Shown: piece by piece, positions 45,346 through 53,999 of the stretch
How positions within the stretch are numbered: position 1 is the first letter of the stretch
Layout of the letters: every line of letters begins with the position of its first letter
Position numbers and translations under genes: made by a program
Source: an uncultured Bacteroides sp.
GTDB taxonomy: Bacteria; Bacteroidota; Bacteroidia; Bacteroidales; Bacteroidaceae
DNA: 64,000 nucleotides
Assembly (NCBI GenBank): GCA_947074205.1
Contig: CAMTOQ010000008.1
Location: 24,397 to 88,396, forward strand
Direction of reading: 5' to 3'
The notes under the pieces: generated by a model
What the model saw: only the letters and a program-made list of their open reading frames with translations
Database searches by the model: none
What the model was told of the DNA's origin: nothing

Positions 45346-47547
45346 ATGCTAACCCTAATCTTTATTCTACTACTTGCCACACTCGCACCATTGCAACTAT
45401 CGGCAGATACGAGAACAAACAATCTCCTCGGAAACCAGCAAGATTCAAATCGCGCTGAGGATTGGAATAATCTAGCCGAAAGCTACAAAGAAAAAGATGA
45501 TACCACCAACCTCAGACTTTGTGCACATAAGGCTTACTTACTTGCACAGGCCGAAAAGAATAAGAGGGAAGAAGGAGGAGCCATCTTTTATAAAGCGATG
45601 TACGAGTATGCTACTAAACGAAAAGCGACCGAGCTATACGAACAGCTTTTACTAGATGCTAGCCGATTGTTAGAGTCCTTCCCACAATCGCACTACTACC
45701 TAGCCACGCACCACTCACTAAGCCAAGTATACAACCGCAAAGGTCTACACGATAAAGCACTTGCACATTTGCATGCTGCCACAATAGATGCACCTGCCGA
45801 CTACGATAAGCTAGCAAACCTCTACTGCGACTTAGCCTATTCTCATCTATATAAGGGTACATCAGACTCTGTTATCTATTATACTGAGAAAGCCATTAAC
45901 ATGGCTTCTGCAAGAAAAGACACCCTTCCCCTTACTGTGGCTTATAGCTTAAGAGGAATTTTATACAGAAGACAAAATAATTTCACATCGGCACTCGAAC
46001 ACTACCTTAAGACGGCAGAGCTGTATAATGCGACAATGAATTGGAGCAGATTAGTAACAACATGGTGTAATATTGCTGTGCTTTACACCGATTGGGAGAA
46101 ATACGATTCGGCCATTCAGTTTGCCGAGAAAGCGGTGGCTGTGGTAAAAGAGCATAATCTTCCAGATACAGATATGGCTAAAGTGCTTTTAATACAAGGT
46201 GCTCCCCTGATGCAACTCAACAGAGTAGAACAAGCATTATTGTGCTATAAGAAAAGCTTACCCCTCATTGAGACATCCTATCAACGTCGTTCCTGCCTGT
46301 TTGGCTTAACAAAAAGCTTTTATGAGTTAGGTCAGCGCGACTCTTCATCGTATTATATGGAACAATTAGAAGAAGAGTTCCATAAGTCTAAAGCAAAGAA
46401 GACAGATAGTTATTATGTATTCAAAGGCTATACTGCCTTCAAAGAGGGCGATTATAGCTCGGCTATAGAAAACTACGAGAAAGTTGTGACTATCAATAAG
46501 AGCAAAGCAGCGGGCACCATTATACGAGATGATGTAGATAAATATCTTATACTGTCGGACGCTTATGCAAAAGGTCCAAAAGACTACGAGAAGGCATTAC
46601 ATTATAAAAAGATAGCTTTCGATCTTCAAGACTCTATCAAGAATAGAGAGAATCAAGAATTGTTATCGGCCTACTATGCACAATACCAAACAGCCGAAAA
46701 AGAGTTAGAGATAAATCGGTTAGAACTAGAGAAACAAAAGAGTGCTAATGTGGCCTTACTATTCGTAATAGCCTGCGGCATTGCTATTATAGCCCTTACT
46801 CTAGTTGCTTTATATAGCAATATGAGGCGCCTTAGAAAAGAGAAAGAGGCTACTTTACTTGCTCAACGCATCAAGGAAAAGGAGAATGATTTCTTACTGC
46901 TACAACAGGAGACTGATAAGAGACTAACACGAAAGTATATTGACGGGCTAGAGACGGAACGCGAACGATTGTCACAAGAGCTTCACGACGACGTGTGCAA
47001 TAGTCTACTTGGCTTTGAGATGAGGTTGCTTTCACAAAACAACAACCTCAGTAAAGATGCAGCTGAAGACTTAAAACTATTGAGTACTATTCGCGAACAC
47101 GTCAGACATATTTCTCATGAATTAATGCCTCCGGCTTTTCAATATGCTACCATAGATGAAATGTTGGCAGACCTTATTGCCCATCTCAATGTGCCCACCG
47201 GGACTAAAGCTCACTACTCTTCTACCCCCAACACTAGTTGGGAGAAGATACCAACAAATGTAGGGTTTGAGTTGTATCGCATCACTCAAGAAACTCTTCA
47301 CAACTCGATAAAATATGCTGCTGCTACTAACATCAATGTAGAACTTAGAGTGGAGAAGAATGTATTGAAACTTATAGTGGAAGATGATGGATGTGGGTTC
47401 AATCTAGACCAGCAACCTAAAGGCATAGGTCTACGAACCATAACAAATAGAATGGAATCAATTAATGGTAACATTAAAATCTATTCTGCATTAGAAAAAG
47501 GGACGCGCATAGAAGCTTCAATCTCGCCAGTCAATTTAGATACTTAA
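45346..47547 (+). CDS. TPR-containing sensor histidine kinase (NarX/DesK-type)
   Basis: 733 aa. A signal peptide is followed by a periplasmic region of tetratricopeptide repeats (about 35-440; for example AEDWNNLAESYKEK and KALAHLHAATIDAP), a transmembrane helix (about 467-488), a coiled linker and a HisKA_3 dimerisation domain with ELHDDVCNSLLG (His547). The HATPase_c domain has HNSIKYA and DDGCGF. The partner should be a LuxR-type response regulator, but none is encoded next to it. Confidence 0.9.
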   Translation: MLTLIFILLLATLAPLQLSADTRTNNLLGNQQDSNRAEDWNNLAESYKEKDDTTNLRLCAHKAYLLAQAEKNKREEGGAIFYKAMYEYATKRKATELYEQLLLDASRLLESFPQSHYYLATHHSLSQVYNRKGLHDKALAHLHAATIDAPADYDKLANLYCDLAYSHLYKGTSDSVIYYTEKAINMASARKDTLPLTVAYSLRGILYRRQNNFTSALEHYLKTAELYNATMNWSRLVTTWCNIAVLYTDWEKYDSAIQFAEKAVAVVKEHNLPDTDMAKVLLIQGAPLMQLNRVEQALLCYKKSLPLIETSYQRRSCLFGLTKSFYELGQRDSSSYYMEQLEEEFHKSKAKKTDSYYVFKGYTAFKEGDYSSAIENYEKVVTINKSKAAGTIIRDDVDKYLILSDAYAKGPKDYEKALHYKKIAFDLQDSIKNRENQELLSAYYAQYQTAEKELEINRLELEKQKSANVALLFVIACGIAIIALTLVALYSNMRRLRKEKEATLLAQRIKEKENDFLLLQQETDKRLTRKYIDGLETERERLSQELHDDVCNSLLGFEMRLLSQNNNLSKDAAEDLKLLSTIREHVRHISHELMPPAFQYATIDEMLADLIAHLNVPTGTKAHYSSTPNTSWEKIPTNVGFELYRITQETLHNSIKYAAATNINVELRVEKNVLKLIVEDDGCGFNLDQQPKGIGLRTITNRMESINGNIKIYSALEKGTRIEASISPVNLDT

Positions 47548-47657
47548 CAGCAATAAGTCAATTATTCCTATACTACGAGAAATATTAACCAGAAAATTAA
47601 TCATAATCTTCTTTTAGTTGTTACATATTTGCAGCTCCATTTATATTAGCTACAATT

Positions 47658-48710
47658 ATGAAAACAATCAGACTTATTACACTATTCTGGGTTCTTTGCC
47701 TAGCACAGCTTGGCATTGGACAAAACCTAAACCAACCTATAGGATGGGCCTCTTTAAATGGTGGTACTACAGGGAGTGGTATCCTAACACCTGAACAGAT
47801 AACATCTAGCACTCCTAATGTTCACTACCCAACAACTGAAGCGGAATTTCAAGCGGCCCTAAATACGGCAAGGAAACAAAATGCTACAACAATTATTATC
47901 CGCAAAAACACTACTATCACGTTTACAGAAGGTACGAAAGTAGATTCTAAAGCTAAGAACCTTTCCATTTTAGGTGAAGCTGGAGCTAAGTTCCACAACC
48001 CATCGGGCGACAATGGTATTCTAAATATTAAAGGACATAATGTAGTGGTGCGCAACATCACTTTTGCAGGCCCGGGCGCTATCGATGTAGATGGCGACGA
48101 TCCACTAGGTGTAGAGGAAGGAACTAATGTTTGGATTGACCATTGCACATTTTACGATGGACGTGATGGTAACTTGGATATCAAAGGAGGATCAAACTAT
48201 GTAACAATTTCATGGTGTCACTTCTACTATACTGATATTTCTACAGGACATAAGTACAGCAACCTTGTAGGTCATAGCGACAAAAATGGTGCAGAAGATA
48301 AGGATGCACTTAAGGTGACTTATGTATTAAACTGGTGGGGTAATAATGTTCGCGAACGTATGCCACGTGTAAGATTTGGTTCGGTTCACTGTGTGAACAA
48401 TCTCTACAAGGCGCCGGGCAATAATTATTGTATTCGCGCAGGTATGGAAGCAAACATCTTTGCCGATCACAATGCTTTTATTGATGTAAAAAATCCTATT
48501 AGCAATAATAAAAAGAACATTTGCTATGTCACTCTCAAAGAAGTGGACAACTACTACAGCAATGCTACTGGTACTTTATCGTCATCTCAGTTAGAGAACA
48601 ATCATGAAGCTCTTTTCAACCCTTATGAATTTTACGATTACAAGCCCATCCCAGGAAAGGACGTTGAGGCTATCGTGACATCCGGAGCTGGTGCTACTTT
48701 GTGGCGTTAA
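47658..48710 (+). CDS. Pectate lyase, polysaccharide lyase family 1
   Basis: 350 aa with a signal peptide (residues 1-21, ending in GIG). The parallel beta-helix shows VWIDHCTFYDGRDGNLDIKG and YVTISWCHF, with acidic residues for calcium, and the catalytic RxPxxR motif at Arg234-Arg239 (RMPRVRFG). It would cleave polygalacturonate by beta-elimination. No other pectin-degrading genes adjoin it; the nearest susC/susD pair is 5.3 kb away behind unrelated genes. Confidence 0.92.
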   Translation: MKTIRLITLFWVLCLAQLGIGQNLNQPIGWASLNGGTTGSGILTPEQITSSTPNVHYPTTEAEFQAALNTARKQNATTIIIRKNTTITFTEGTKVDSKAKNLSILGEAGAKFHNPSGDNGILNIKGHNVVVRNITFAGPGAIDVDGDDPLGVEEGTNVWIDHCTFYDGRDGNLDIKGGSNYVTISWCHFYYTDISTGHKYSNLVGHSDKNGAEDKDALKVTYVLNWWGNNVRERMPRVRFGSVHCVNNLYKAPGNNYCIRAGMEANIFADHNAFIDVKNPISNNKKNICYVTLKEVDNYYSNATGTLSSSQLENNHEALFNPYEFYDYKPIPGKDVEAIVTSGAGATLWR

Positions 48711-48724
48711 GACTAAATACTAAA

Positions 48725-48761
48725 AAAGATGCAGAACCATTCACCATGATTCTGCATCTTT
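48725..48761. terminator. Terminator between pectate lyase and the PepSY gene
   Basis: AAAGATGCAGAA (48725-48736) pairs with TTCTGCATCTTT (48750-48761), flanked by an A run on the left and TACTTTTATA on the right; it can serve both converging genes. Confidence 0.8.
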
Positions 48762-48793
48762 ACTTTTATAGGGTAGGCTAATTGCAACTACTC

Positions 48794-49921
48794 TTATTTC
48801 GTTCTATTTCGCTTCTTCACTGTCTTGCGTATCCACAGATAGTAACCTGTTATCGGCAAAATCGCACCGATCAGAGCAGCAATAAACCAAAGGATTCTAG
48901 TAAACAAACCGGCGAAAGAGCCCACATGAACAGAGTAAATCCAGCCACGAAGCTTAGACGATATGGGTCGCTCTGCATAGTTGTCCACCTTCGTTATTTT
49001 ACCATCTTTAGGCGAAAACGAGTAACTATCCGAAGAACGTTGATTTCCCCAGCCATCAACAGTGACATTGGCCGTGCCATTACTTACAGTGATACTCTTA
49101 TAATCGGGGCGCATGCGTTGTATCTCCTCACAAGCAATCTGCCAACTCGCTACATTTGTACGTGGTTTTTCTCCACGTCCGGCCTCATTAGGTCTACCCG
49201 AAGAAGGTTGGGGCGCACCTTTAGAAACCGTTGATGTATTCGCACCAAAGACAGTATAAAACGCTTTATTATACCATTCGAACGACCAAGTCAATCCGGT
49301 AAGTGCCATCACCAACAATAGTAGTAAGGCATAAAATCCGCCTACCACATGCAAATCAAACCAGAATCGATGTCCGCCTTTATTAGTGGTAATTTTGAGA
49401 CGATTCTTCAAGCCCTTAATTGTTCTTGGCCACCAAATTACTAATCCCGAAATCAATACAATTACAAACATCAAAGTACTTACTCCGACAATCATTTTGC
49501 CCCAGAAGATTCCCCCACCCGGCTTCATGCTATCGAGCAACCAACGGTGAAGTAAAAACATTGTTCTAAAGAAAGGAAGGCGCTCATAGCGTCCTTTTAT
49601 CTCGCCGTTGTATTGATCAATGTAGATTGATGCACGACGCGGCTGCGATAAATTGACCTGATAAGCTAAATTAGGGTCGGCAAATAAAGTAACACCGGTA
49701 ACTCTAACAGAGTCGGGTAATGTTTGGCTAACCTTCTTAACAAGTTCATCCATTGGTAGCGGTGTCGTTGCCACCTGCTCTACATAGTAAAAATCACGAT
49801 TTATCTTTTCGGTAATTTCTTTCTCGAATACAAGCATTGCACCCGAGAAGCAAGTTAGGGCTATAATCACTCCAAAAGGAATGGAGAGCCACAAGTGGAT
49901 TTTTGAAAAAATCTTTCTCAT
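48794..49921 (-). CDS. PepSY-associated transmembrane protein, XusC-like
   Basis: 375 aa with four transmembrane helices: about 9-33, 140-165, 190-215 and 340-365. Conserved histidines near membrane edges (IHLW, LLHRW, LHVVGG, VHVGSF) suggest heme or metal handling. Two PepSY-type periplasmic regions lie between the helices. Family members act as inner-membrane reductases for siderophore iron or accompany siderophore receptors. The promoter shares 19 identical bases with the XusA/B-like operon at 24-27 kb. Confidence 0.82.
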   Translation of the reverse strand: MRKIFSKIHLWLSIPFGVIIALTCFSGAMLVFEKEITEKINRDFYYVEQVATTPLPMDELVKKVSQTLPDSVRVTGVTLFADPNLAYQVNLSQPRRASIYIDQYNGEIKGRYERLPFFRTMFLLHRWLLDSMKPGGGIFWGKMIVGVSTLMFVIVLISGLVIWWPRTIKGLKNRLKITTNKGGHRFWFDLHVVGGFYALLLLLVMALTGLTWSFEWYNKAFYTVFGANTSTVSKGAPQPSSGRPNEAGRGEKPRTNVASWQIACEEIQRMRPDYKSITVSNGTANVTVDGWGNQRSSDSYSFSPKDGKITKVDNYAERPISSKLRGWIYSVHVGSFAGLFTRILWFIAALIGAILPITGYYLWIRKTVKKRNRTK

Positions 49922-49984
49922 TCGTTGTTATAATAGTTGTAAATTTGACTAATCAGAAGTGGGTTATTGTAATCCATCGATTCG

Positions 49985-50003
49985 AATGCAAAATTCGCTA
50001 TTA
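49985..50003 (-). promoter_or_regulatory. 19-base conserved sequence in the PepSY promoter
   Basis: AATGCAAAATTCGCTATTA, identical to 26953-26971. On the coding strand it includes -7-like GAATTTTG (49996-49989); an ATTG at 50020-50017 is 20 bases upstream in the -33 position. The next bases contain TTTGCAAATGCAAT, a further palindrome-like stretch. A shared regulator is inferred. Confidence 0.6.
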
Positions 50004-50119
50004 TACTTTGCAAATGCAATCGCTTAATTAGGCTATTCTCCTTTTTCATCGCCCATCATTCTGCTCCATTCTTATACCGTTAAATAGGTATTTACTTAAC
50101 AAATACAAATAGAAAGATG

Positions 50120-50149
50120 TTGGCTATAAGTAACTTTTCTCTATTTTTG
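50120..50149 (+). promoter_or_regulatory. Promoter for ogt
   Basis: -33 TTGG at 50120-50123, an 18-base spacer and -7 TATTTTTG at 50142-50149, giving initiation near 50156 and a short leader before the ATG at 50169. Confidence 0.65.
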
Positions 50150-50168
50150 TAAAGCAAAAAACGCCTCT

Positions 50169-50699
50169 ATGATTGCCATCTACAAAGCATATTATACGTC
50201 TCCAGCCGGTAAACTTTTACTTGCTGAATACGATGGAGAACTCTGTCTTTGCCTTTGGGCAAATGATTGTCACGAAAAAGTAATAGCTAAGTTAGAGCAT
50301 CAACTCAATACCCTATCTACATTAAATAAGACTTCTATTCTAACAGAAGCCATACAACAGCTTGACGAGTATTTTGCAGGTAACCGACAGAGTTTCGATC
50401 TGCCTCTACGCATCATTACAACGGATTTCCGTCAGGCGATATGTCATTTATTACAAGAAATACCCTTCGGCCAAACTGAGAGCTATATGTCATTGGCGCA
50501 GCGTTTTGGAAATACTAAGGCCATTCGTGCGGTAGCATCTGCGTGCGGAGCCAATCCGATATCAATCTTCATTCCCTGCCACAGAATAATTGGAAGCAAT
50601 GGGAAGCTTACTGGATACAATGGCGGATTGGAGGCTAAGAAGATATTATTAGATCTAGAAAGGACCCTTGGAGAGACCCGACAGAATACACTATTTTAA
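50169..50699 (+). CDS. ogt: Methylated-DNA--protein-cysteine S-methyltransferase
   Basis: 176 aa. The acceptor Cys137 lies in IPCHRIIGSNGKLTGYNGG, the family signature, and GQTESYMSLAQRFGNTKAIRAVASACGANP is the preceding helix-turn-helix-like DNA-binding segment. Removes alkyl groups from O6-alkylguanine. The size fits a stand-alone Ogt rather than Ada. Confidence 0.94.
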   Translation: MIAIYKAYYTSPAGKLLLAEYDGELCLCLWANDCHEKVIAKLEHQLNTLSTLNKTSILTEAIQQLDEYFAGNRQSFDLPLRIITTDFRQAICHLLQEIPFGQTESYMSLAQRFGNTKAIRAVASACGANPISIFIPCHRIIGSNGKLTGYNGGLEAKKILLDLERTLGETRQNTLF

Positions 50700-50736
50700 A
50701 CAATAGTGCCCCTAAAATGTTAATTAAGTGATATAA

Positions 50737-51486
50737 ATGTATTACTTAATGCCCAAAATAGTTATCACGCTTGATTTCACTATCCGTGTATGGATTTATA
50801 GTGTCTGTTTCCTCAGCGCACTGACCAACATCGTAATCTTTCTAGACTACGCCTATACCCTATCGCACTACACCAACAATTTCATAGAAATCGTTTATGA
50901 TATCTATGTATATCATCGTATAAAAAGCGTATTGATACTGGTAGGCTTTTGTATATTATTCATGTTGGGAGCAATGATCGCAGCTATTGTCAATCGGGAC
51001 AAAGACTTTCGATTGCAGGGACGATATGGATGGACACAGTTTGTCATCGGCTTAGTGATATTACTTCTCTACTTTTTTTATGATAAAGAGGTTCTTTTCT
51101 TACTCTTCTTTAGTATGGCATTTGGAATACAAAATGGTTTGATTAGGTCGTATAAGGGAATGGGATTTAAAACCACACACGTCACCGGTTCACTTAGCGA
51201 TATGGGTACATATTTAGCTTATTATATCAGAGGGGAAAAGGATTCATCATGGAAAATAGTGTTCCAGTTTATGCTACTAGTTTCGTTTTTCAGCGGCACA
51301 TTTGTAGGAATAGTTATGCACACATACTTAAAACATTCCATGTTAATGATTGCCGGCATTTTATACATTCTATCCGGATTGTTTTTCTTTCTGCTACGCT
51401 TTATAGATAAGGTAACTCATCAGCAACTCATTACAACAACACCGGTAGATGCGACAGCATCCAATAATAGTAGCCCACCACACTAG
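50737..51486 (+). CDS. DUF1275 (YoaK-like) membrane protein
   Basis: 249 aa with about six transmembrane segments. GIQNGLIRSYKG, then FKTTHVTGSLSDMG, matches the DUF1275/YoaK pattern (G-x-Q-N...T-T-x-x-T-G). A Met5 start is also possible. The Thr/Ser/Asn-rich end (VDATASNNSSPPH) is unstructured. Function unknown. Confidence 0.75.
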   Translation: MYYLMPKIVITLDFTIRVWIYSVCFLSALTNIVIFLDYAYTLSHYTNNFIEIVYDIYVYHRIKSVLILVGFCILFMLGAMIAAIVNRDKDFRLQGRYGWTQFVIGLVILLLYFFYDKEVLFLLFFSMAFGIQNGLIRSYKGMGFKTTHVTGSLSDMGTYLAYYIRGEKDSSWKIVFQFMLLVSFFSGTFVGIVMHTYLKHSMLMIAGILYILSGLFFFLLRFIDKVTHQQLITTTPVDATASNNSSPPH

Positions 51487-51499
51487 ATTATAATAGATA

Positions 51500-51541
51500 A
51501 AAACAGAAAAAACGCCAACCTCTTACTACAGAAGCTAGCGT
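51500..51541 (-). terminator. Terminator of tRNA-Arg
   Basis: On the minus strand, ACGCTAGC pairs with GTTGGCGT (two G-T pairs; plus coordinates 51534-51541 with 51512-51519), followed by TTTTTTCTGTTTTT. It lies just past the 3' end of the tRNA. Confidence 0.65.
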
Positions 51542-51550
51542 CTCTAAAGG

Positions 51551-51622
51551 TGCACCTATGGAGATTCGAACTCCAATCGATGGAACCGGAATCCATTATT
51601 CTATCCATTGAACTATAGATGC
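51551..51622 (-). tRNA. tRNA-Arg (anticodon CCG)
   Basis: 72 bases on the minus strand. The acceptor stem GCATCTA/TAGGTGC (one G-T pair), the D-arm GTTC/GAAT, the anticodon stem ATGGA/TCCAT with loop TTCCGGT and the T-arm TGGAG/CTCCA with loop TTCGAAT all fold. The anticodon CCG reads CGG. The 3' CCA is not encoded. The window shows no integrated element at its 3' end. Confidence 0.93.
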
Positions 51623-51632
51623 AGAAGCGGGG

Positions 51633-51640
51633 CAAAAATA
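51633..51640 (-). promoter_or_regulatory. -7 box of the tRNA-Arg promoter
   Basis: TATTTTTG on the minus strand, 10 bases before the tRNA 5' end, fits TAnnTTTG. No clear -33 box. Confidence 0.45.
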
Positions 51641-51801
51641 GACAAAAAGCATTAACTATCCTAACGAATATTTCATTTTCGGTGCCAATAGCATAGGCAG
51701 ACAGCAGCTCCAACTGTTATTTTGAAACCTTATACGGGTATTTATTTGTCATATTGACATAAAATCACAGATATTATATATCAATATAGAATTATTATAT
51801 C

Positions 51802-51809
51802 TATATTTG
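51802..51809 (+). promoter_or_regulatory. -7 box of the asnA promoter
   Basis: TATATTTG fits TAnnTTTG; initiation near 51816 would be 19 bases before the ATG. The sequence upstream is AT-rich without a clear -33 box. Confidence 0.45.
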
Positions 51810-51834
51810 CCAACTACTAACATACAACCATCTT

Positions 51835-52872
51835 ATGAGCTATTTGATAAAACCACAGAATTATAAGCCCTTATTGGACTTAAAACAAACAGAGCTTGCT
51901 ATCAAGCAGATTAAAGAGTTCTTCCAGATGAATCTCTCATCTGAACTTAGATTGCGCCGTGTCACTGCCCCACTTTTTGTACTTAAAGGTATGGGTATTA
52001 ATGATGACTTAAATGGTGTTGAACGTGCTGTGACTTTTCCCATAAAAGATCTTGATGAAGCCAAAGCTGAGGTTGTTCACTCATTGGCTAAATGGAAACG
52101 TCTTACTCTTGCCGATTATAATATTGACCCAGGTTACGGAATCTACACGGATATGAATGCTATTCGCGCCGACGAAGAGCTTGGTAATATTCACTCCCTG
52201 TATGTAGACCAATGGGACTGGGAACGAGTAATGACAGCCGAAGAACGTAATGTAGAATTTTTAAAGGAGATTGTTAAGCGTATATATGCAGCTATGCTCC
52301 GCACCGAATATATGGTGTACGAAATGTACCCACAAATAAAACCTTGTCTGCCACAAGAACTCTACTTTATTCATGCCGAAGAACTTCGTCAGCTTTATCC
52401 AGACTTAGAGCCAAAGGAACGCGAAGAACGAATCTGTCGTGAACACCGTGCTGTATTTATTATCGGAATAGGTGGCAAACTAGGCGATGGGAAAAAACAT
52501 GACGGACGCGCCCCCGACTATGATGACTATACATCACTTGGTCTTAATGATCTACCGGGACTTAATGGCGACTTGCTCGTTTGGGATACTACACTCGATC
52601 GCCCTATAGAACTATCATCAATGGGTATTCGCGTTAACAAGGAGGCTTTGTTGCGCCAACTTAAAGAAGAGGGTGAAGAAAAAAGATTAGAGCTTTACTT
52701 TCACAAACGCCTCATGGAAGATACACTACCTTTATCAATAGGTGGTGGTATTGGTCAATCACGCTTATGTATGTACTTCTTACGCAAAGCACATATTGGT
52801 GAGATACAAGCTAGTATCTGGCCTGAAAAGATGCGCGAAGAGTGCAAGGCGCTAAATATACCACTCATTTAA
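51835..52872 (+). CDS. asnA: Aspartate--ammonia ligase (asparagine synthetase A)
   Basis: 345 aa. Ammonia-dependent asparagine synthesis, a class II aminoacyl-tRNA synthetase fold. [31 protein letters not shown] and [15 protein letters not shown] are AsnA signatures. The stop overlaps the ung start (TAATG), so the two are translationally coupled. Confidence 0.95.
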   Translation: MSYLIKPQNYKPLLDLKQTELAIKQIKEFFQMNLSSELRLRRVTAPLFVLKGMGINDDLNGVERAVTFPIKDLDEAKAEVVHSLAKWKRLTLADYNIDPGYGIYTDMNAIRADEELGNIHSLYVDQWDWERVMTAEERNVEFLKEIVKRIYAAMLRTEYMVYEMYPQIKPCLPQELYFIHAEELRQLYPDLEPKEREERICREHRAVFIIGIGGKLGDGKKHDGRAPDYDDYTSLGLNDLPGLNGDLLVWDTTLDRPIELSSMGIRVNKEALLRQLKEEGEEKRLELYFHKRLMEDTLPLSIGGGIGQSRLCMYFLRKAHIGEIQASIWPEKMREECKALNIPLI

Positions 52873-53555
52873 TGGATGTAAAGATAGAACCAAGCTGGAA
52901 GAGACGACTTGAAGCGGAGTTTGAGAAAGATTACTTCCAGCAACTCACCGAATTTGTAAAACAGGAGTATAGCCAATACACGGTCTATCCTCCTGGCAAA
53001 CTTATATTCAACGCTTTTAATCTCTGCCCTTTCGAAGAGGTAAAGGTTGTAATAATAGGACAAGATCCTTATCATGGCCCCGGACAAGCTCACGGACTTT
53101 GCTTCTCCGTAAATGATGGAGTACAGTTTCCGCCCTCGCTCAACAATATCTTCAAAGAGATTAAAGATGACTTAGGAAAGCAGATACCCACAAGCGGCAA
53201 TCTTACTCGCTGGGCTAAACAAGGGGTGTTACTGCTAAATGCCACCTTAACTGTCCGTGGCGAATTAGCCGACGGAAGTAGTAACAAAGCTGGCTCACAT
53301 CAAGGAAAAGGTTGGGAGGAGTTTACTGATGCTGCAATTCGCGCATTAGCCGAAGAAAGAGAGAATATTGTTTTCATTCTTTGGGGATCGTATGCACAAA
53401 AGAAGGGAGCATTTATAGATCGTAACCGACATCTGGTTTTATGTTCAGCCCATCCATCTCCATTATCCTCTTATAGAGGATTCTTTGGGAATCATCACTT
53501 TAGCCATACTAATGCTTACTTGAAACAGCATGGTAAAGAAGGCATAGACTGGTAA
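52872..53555 (+). CDS. ung: Uracil-DNA glycosylase
   Basis: 227 aa from the ATG at 52872; an in-frame GTG at 52842 lies within asnA and is less likely. [18 protein letters not shown] with catalytic Asp65, and [13 protein letters not shown] with His194, are the two active-site motifs of family 1 enzymes. Removes uracil from DNA. Confidence 0.96.
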   Translation: MDVKIEPSWKRRLEAEFEKDYFQQLTEFVKQEYSQYTVYPPGKLIFNAFNLCPFEEVKVVIIGQDPYHGPGQAHGLCFSVNDGVQFPPSLNNIFKEIKDDLGKQIPTSGNLTRWAKQGVLLLNATLTVRGELADGSSNKAGSHQGKGWEEFTDAAIRALAEERENIVFILWGSYAQKKGAFIDRNRHLVLCSAHPSPLSSYRGFFGNHHFSHTNAYLKQHGKEGIDW

Positions 53556-53582
53556 ATATGATTTCCTATTATATAGCTCATA

Positions 53583-53622
53583 AAACGGCACTTAACTAAG
53601 ACAGTGAAGTGCCGTTTGTTTT
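53583..53622 (+). terminator. Terminator after ung
   Basis: AAACGGCACTT (53583-53593) pairs with AAGTGCCGTTT (53607-53617), followed by GTTTTG. Confidence 0.8.
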
Positions 53623-53729
53623 GTCAGCAGTTATCCACCCCACTATAAACGATCCGGATTCATTAACATATACATACAACTACTTTATCTATGTTAATTA
53701 GGAGAAAAACAAGAAAATAGGCATAAGTA

Positions 53730-53755
53730 GTAACATACAGAACATATTATGTTAC
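53730..53755. promoter_or_regulatory. Inverted repeat upstream of the susC promoter
   Basis: GTAACAT (53730-53736) and ATGTTAC (53749-53755) are perfect inverted arms; a third half-site AACAT at 53741-53745 forms an overlapping small palindrome. It ends 31 bases upstream of the -7 box, a usual place for an activator or repressor site. Confidence 0.5.
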
Positions 53756-53786
53756 ATCTACGCAACAACACCAAAAAATATTCAAC

Positions 53787-53794
53787 TACCTTTG
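53787..53794 (+). promoter_or_regulatory. -7 box of the susC promoter
   Basis: TACCTTTG fits TAnnTTTG. Initiation near 53801 leaves a leader of about 200 bases. No TTTG at the -33 position, which would suit an activator-dependent promoter. Confidence 0.5.
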
Positions 53795-53999
53795 TATACA
53801 TTATTTAGTTTTTAATACAGTTAGTTATCGTAATATTATTTAATATTAAACTAATATACACTAATACTGCAGATAACGTAAAATATAGCAAGACAAAACT
53901 AGGATTAAGAACTAGGGTCTATATTGCGCAAGTATATAGATGCCTAGAACAAGAAAGAACCTTTTTTAACTAAGTATTACTATATTAATTTAACTCTGT

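Larger units (their letters stand above)
53556..53999. other. Long intergenic region upstream of susC
   Basis: 444 bases. It contains the ung terminator (53583-53622), an inverted repeat at 53730-53755, a -7 box at 53787-53794 and then about 200 bases of AT-rich leader before the susC ATG. I see no open frame or known riboswitch in the leader. Confidence 0.55.

Noticed and set aside
49940..49947. Plus-strand TAAATTTG as a promoter for ogt
   Set aside because: A complete promoter lies at 50120-50149, much closer to ogt; this box has no -33 partner and is 220 bases from the gene.
51500..51834. Integration site of a mobile element at tRNA-Arg
   Set aside because: No duplicated tRNA end, integrase or foreign gene block is present on either side; the repeat next to the tRNA is a terminator.
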